A stretch of DNA of 64,000 bases from Hyphomicrobiales bacterium (GTDB lineage Bacteria > Pseudomonadota > Alphaproteobacteria > Rhizobiales > Rhizobiaceae). Shown one piece after another: positions 62,308-64,000 of the stretch (within the stretch, counting starts at the first letter, position 1; every line of letters begins with the position of its first letter). A program made the position numbers and the translations under genes. Location of the stretch: assembly GCA_900465915.1 (NCBI GenBank), contig UBKJ01000002.1, positions 186,001 to 250,000 of the forward strand, written 5' to 3'. The notes beneath the pieces are model-generated. The model was given only the letters and a program-made list of their open reading frames with translations, was not told the DNA's origin and did not search any database.

Positions 62308-64000
62308 GTGGCATATTTATCGGCGCTTCGCATCGTGGTCTTCTCCGTCCTGCTCTCCCTGGGAGCGGGAAGCGTTCTCGCGCAGGACAAGGCCGCCCCC
62401 CAGCCGGCGCAACCGGCCCCGGCCGCCCAGCCGGCGCAGCCCGCCGACCAGGCGCAGCCGCCCGTCTCCAACGCGCTCAAACAGCAGCGCGCGGCGGTGG
62501 ACGCGTTGAAGCAGGAGGCGCGCGACCTCGGCGAGCAGGTGCAGAAATCTTCCTCCAGCGACGAGGCGCTGGCCGACATCAAATTGAAGCTCGACGCGCT
62601 GTCGAAGAAGCTCCTCGACGCGGGCGTCGCCTACCGACCGCGCCTCACCGAGATCAACCGGCGGCTGGAGCAGCTCGGCCCCGCGCCCGCCGCCGACCAG
62701 CCGGCCGAGCCGCTGATGGTGTCGGACGAGCGCCAGAAGCTTTCGGCCGAGAAGGCCGAGATCAACGCCGCCATCGGCGAGACCGAGGACACCTCGCTCG
62801 CCGTCAACCGCATGGCGGCGCAGATCAGCGACCTGCGCCGCGACCTCTTCGCGCGCACCCTGTCGCAGCGGGTCAATATCGACGTGGCGCTGGGTTCGCA
62901 GGTGGCGACGGCGGCCAACGACCAGTTCGTGGCGCTGGGGCGCATCATCGCCTCGTGGTGGCGCTTCGTCATCACCTTCAAGCTCAACTCCTTCCTGGCG
63001 GCGGTGTGCTTCGCCGCCGCGGTGGCGCTTCTCATGCATTTCGGCGCGCGCCGCTTCTTCGGCCGCGTCTACGAGCGCGACCCGGCGCTGGAGAATCCGT
63101 CCTATCTGAGCCGGCTCTCGGTCGCCTTCTGGTCGACCGTGATCCCTTCGGCGGCGGTGGGCGTGTTCCTGGCTACGACCTATTTCTTCATGAATTATTT
63201 CAACGTGCTGCGGCCGGACATCGCCTCGCTGCTCGAAGCGCTGTTCATCGTTTTGGGGCTGGTGTTCTTCATCCACCGGCTGGCGGCGGCGATCCTGAGC
63301 TACGATATGCCGGCCTGGCGGCTGGCGCCGATCGCGCCGCGGCCGGGGCGCATCCTGGCCTGGCTGATCACCGCCACGGCGCTGACCAACGGGATCGACT
63401 CGCTCGCCGGCGCCATCAACCAGGTGATGGCCTCGCCTTTGTCGCTGACCATGGCGAAAAGCCTCGCCGCGGCGGTGGCGACGGGCGTGCTGATCCTGTT
63501 CATCGCCTTCCTCAAGCCGGTCGAGCGCAAGTCGGACGGCGCGGTGAGGCGCTGGCCGCGGCCGTTCCGCATCTTCCTGATCGTGCTCGGCCTTTTGCCC
63601 ATCGTGACGGCGCTGCCGGGCTATATCGGGCTGGCGCGCTTCATCTCGCAGCAGATCGTGGTGACGGGCGCCTTCCTCGTCACCATGTATCTCGGCTTCC
63701 TCACCGCGCATGCGATCTCGGCCGAGCAGGCCTTCGGCGTCAGCCGCGCCGGCAAGGCGATGAAGGAGCGCTTCGACCTCGGCGACGCGGCGCTGGACCA
63801 GTTAGGCCTGGTGGCGGGCGTGGCGATCAACCTGATCGTGGCGCTGATCGGCATTCCGCTGGTGCTGATGCAGCTCGGCTTCCAGTGGGCGGAGATCCGG
63901 TCCGGCTTCCTCCAGCTCATGACCGGCTTCCAGATCGGCAATATCTCGATCTCGCTGATGGGTATCCTTACGGGGGTGCTCCTGTTCGCGCTCGGCTATG
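62308..64000 (+). CDS. DUF3772 mechanosensitive ion channel (MscS superfamily), cut by window edge
   Basis: 564 codons visible from a GTG at 62308; a stop at 62290 limits the start. Signal peptide (residues 1-24: AYLSALRIVVFSVLLSLGAG...), a Pro/Ala-rich linker, a coiled-coil DUF3772 region (SNALKQQRAAVDALKQEARDL onward) and then eight or so spans starting at about residue 220. The MscS pore domain should follow beyond the edge. The whole protein is expected near 800 aa. Confidence 0.88.
   Translation, partial: MAYLSALRIVVFSVLLSLGAGSVLAQDKAAPQPAQPAPAAQPAQPADQAQPPVSNALKQQRAAVDALKQEARDLGEQVQKSSSSDEALADIKLKLDALSKKLLDAGVAYRPRLTEINRRLEQLGPAPAADQPAEPLMVSDERQKLSAEKAEINAAIGETEDTSLAVNRMAAQISDLRRDLFARTLSQRVNIDVALGSQVATAANDQFVALGRIIASWWRFVITFKLNSFLAAVCFAAAVALLMHFGARRFFGRVYERDPALENPSYLSRLSVAFWSTVIPSAAVGVFLATTYFFMNYFNVLRPDIASLLEALFIVLGLVFFIHRLAAAILSYDMPAWRLAPIAPRPGRILAWLITATALTNGIDSLAGAINQVMASPLSLTMAKSLAAAVATGVLILFIAFLKPVERKSDGAVRRWPRPFRIFLIVLGLLPIVTALPGYIGLARFISQQIVVTGAFLVTMYLGFLTAHAISAEQAFGVSRAGKAMKERFDLGDAALDQLGLVAGVAINLIVALIGIPLVLMQLGFQWAEIRSGFLQLMTGFQIGNISISLMGILTGVLLFALGY

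Overview
The window is a gene-dense, GC-rich chromosomal segment of an alphaproteobacterium, most likely of the Hyphomicrobiales (Rhizobiales) near the Brucella/Mesorhizobium group. The evidence is a circularly permuted two-piece tmRNA, an SspB of the alpha type, a fused SecDF, a bioMNY biotin transporter, several Hyphomicrobiales-type small proteins (DUF4169, DUF2853, DUF2065, BA14K-like) and the order thyA-folA-hflK-hflC-DUF2065-degP-serB/miaA...ilvB-ilvH. I see no insertion sequence, prophage, integrase, CRISPR array or plasmid function. This is core chromosome, and the unusual features are small ones inside or between ordinary genes.

Layout. 1-4.9 kb: a minus-strand peptidase (pepP-like, cut by the window edge) with prmA and a SCO1/SenC copper chaperone; then a hexapeptide acetyltransferase, creA and a rhomboid-like gene broken by a stop codon. 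4.9-13.3 kb: uvrD carrying an in-frame palindromic repeat, a kinase-like protein with an extra C-terminal domain, a UPF0303 protein and a giant AsmA-family protein. 13.4-18.4 kb: a minus-strand group of small genes ending in sspB, a TetR regulator divergent from bioM-bioN-bioY, and the permuted ssrA. 18.4-27.4 kb: thyA-folA, hflK-hflC-DUF2065, degP, then serB (minus, coupled to a frameshifted GNAT gene) divergent from miaA and a GGDEF protein. 27.4-39.5 kb: a HerA-like ATPase, the attenuator-controlled ilvB-ilvH operon, a LysE exporter, an SF1B helicase, pdxJ, the Kup potassium transporter, and a TetR gene followed by ilvC with a 143-bp palindrome at its end. 39.7-48.6 kb: an aminotransferase, a nuclease/phosphatase-fold gene, a Nudix gene, and a run of phzF, a PPOX-fold gene, a GHL10-type glycoside hydrolase and a FecBCD-type importer. 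48.6-56 kb: an orphan 667-aa anchored protein, fucU, an EF-hand protein, two tRNAs, a DedA protein and a TerC-CBS fusion. 56-64 kb: an alpha/beta hydrolase, a UPF0104 membrane protein coupled to a CPA2 antiporter, secDF, and a mechanosensitive channel cut by the right edge.

Functional themes. Branched-chain amino acid synthesis (ilvB, ilvH, ilvC) occurs twice, once behind a textbook leader-peptide attenuator and once behind a TetR gene with its own operator. Envelope and protein quality control is represented by hflKC, degP, secDF, sspB and ssrA. Thymidylate/folate (thyA-folA), PLP (pdxJ) and biotin uptake (bioMNY) form the cofactor theme. The items most worth a second look are the palindromic repeat translated inside uvrD, the ilv leader/attenuator, the long palindrome at the ilvC stop codon, the kinase/AMP-binding-C-like fusion, and the glycoside-hydrolase/FecBCD operon.
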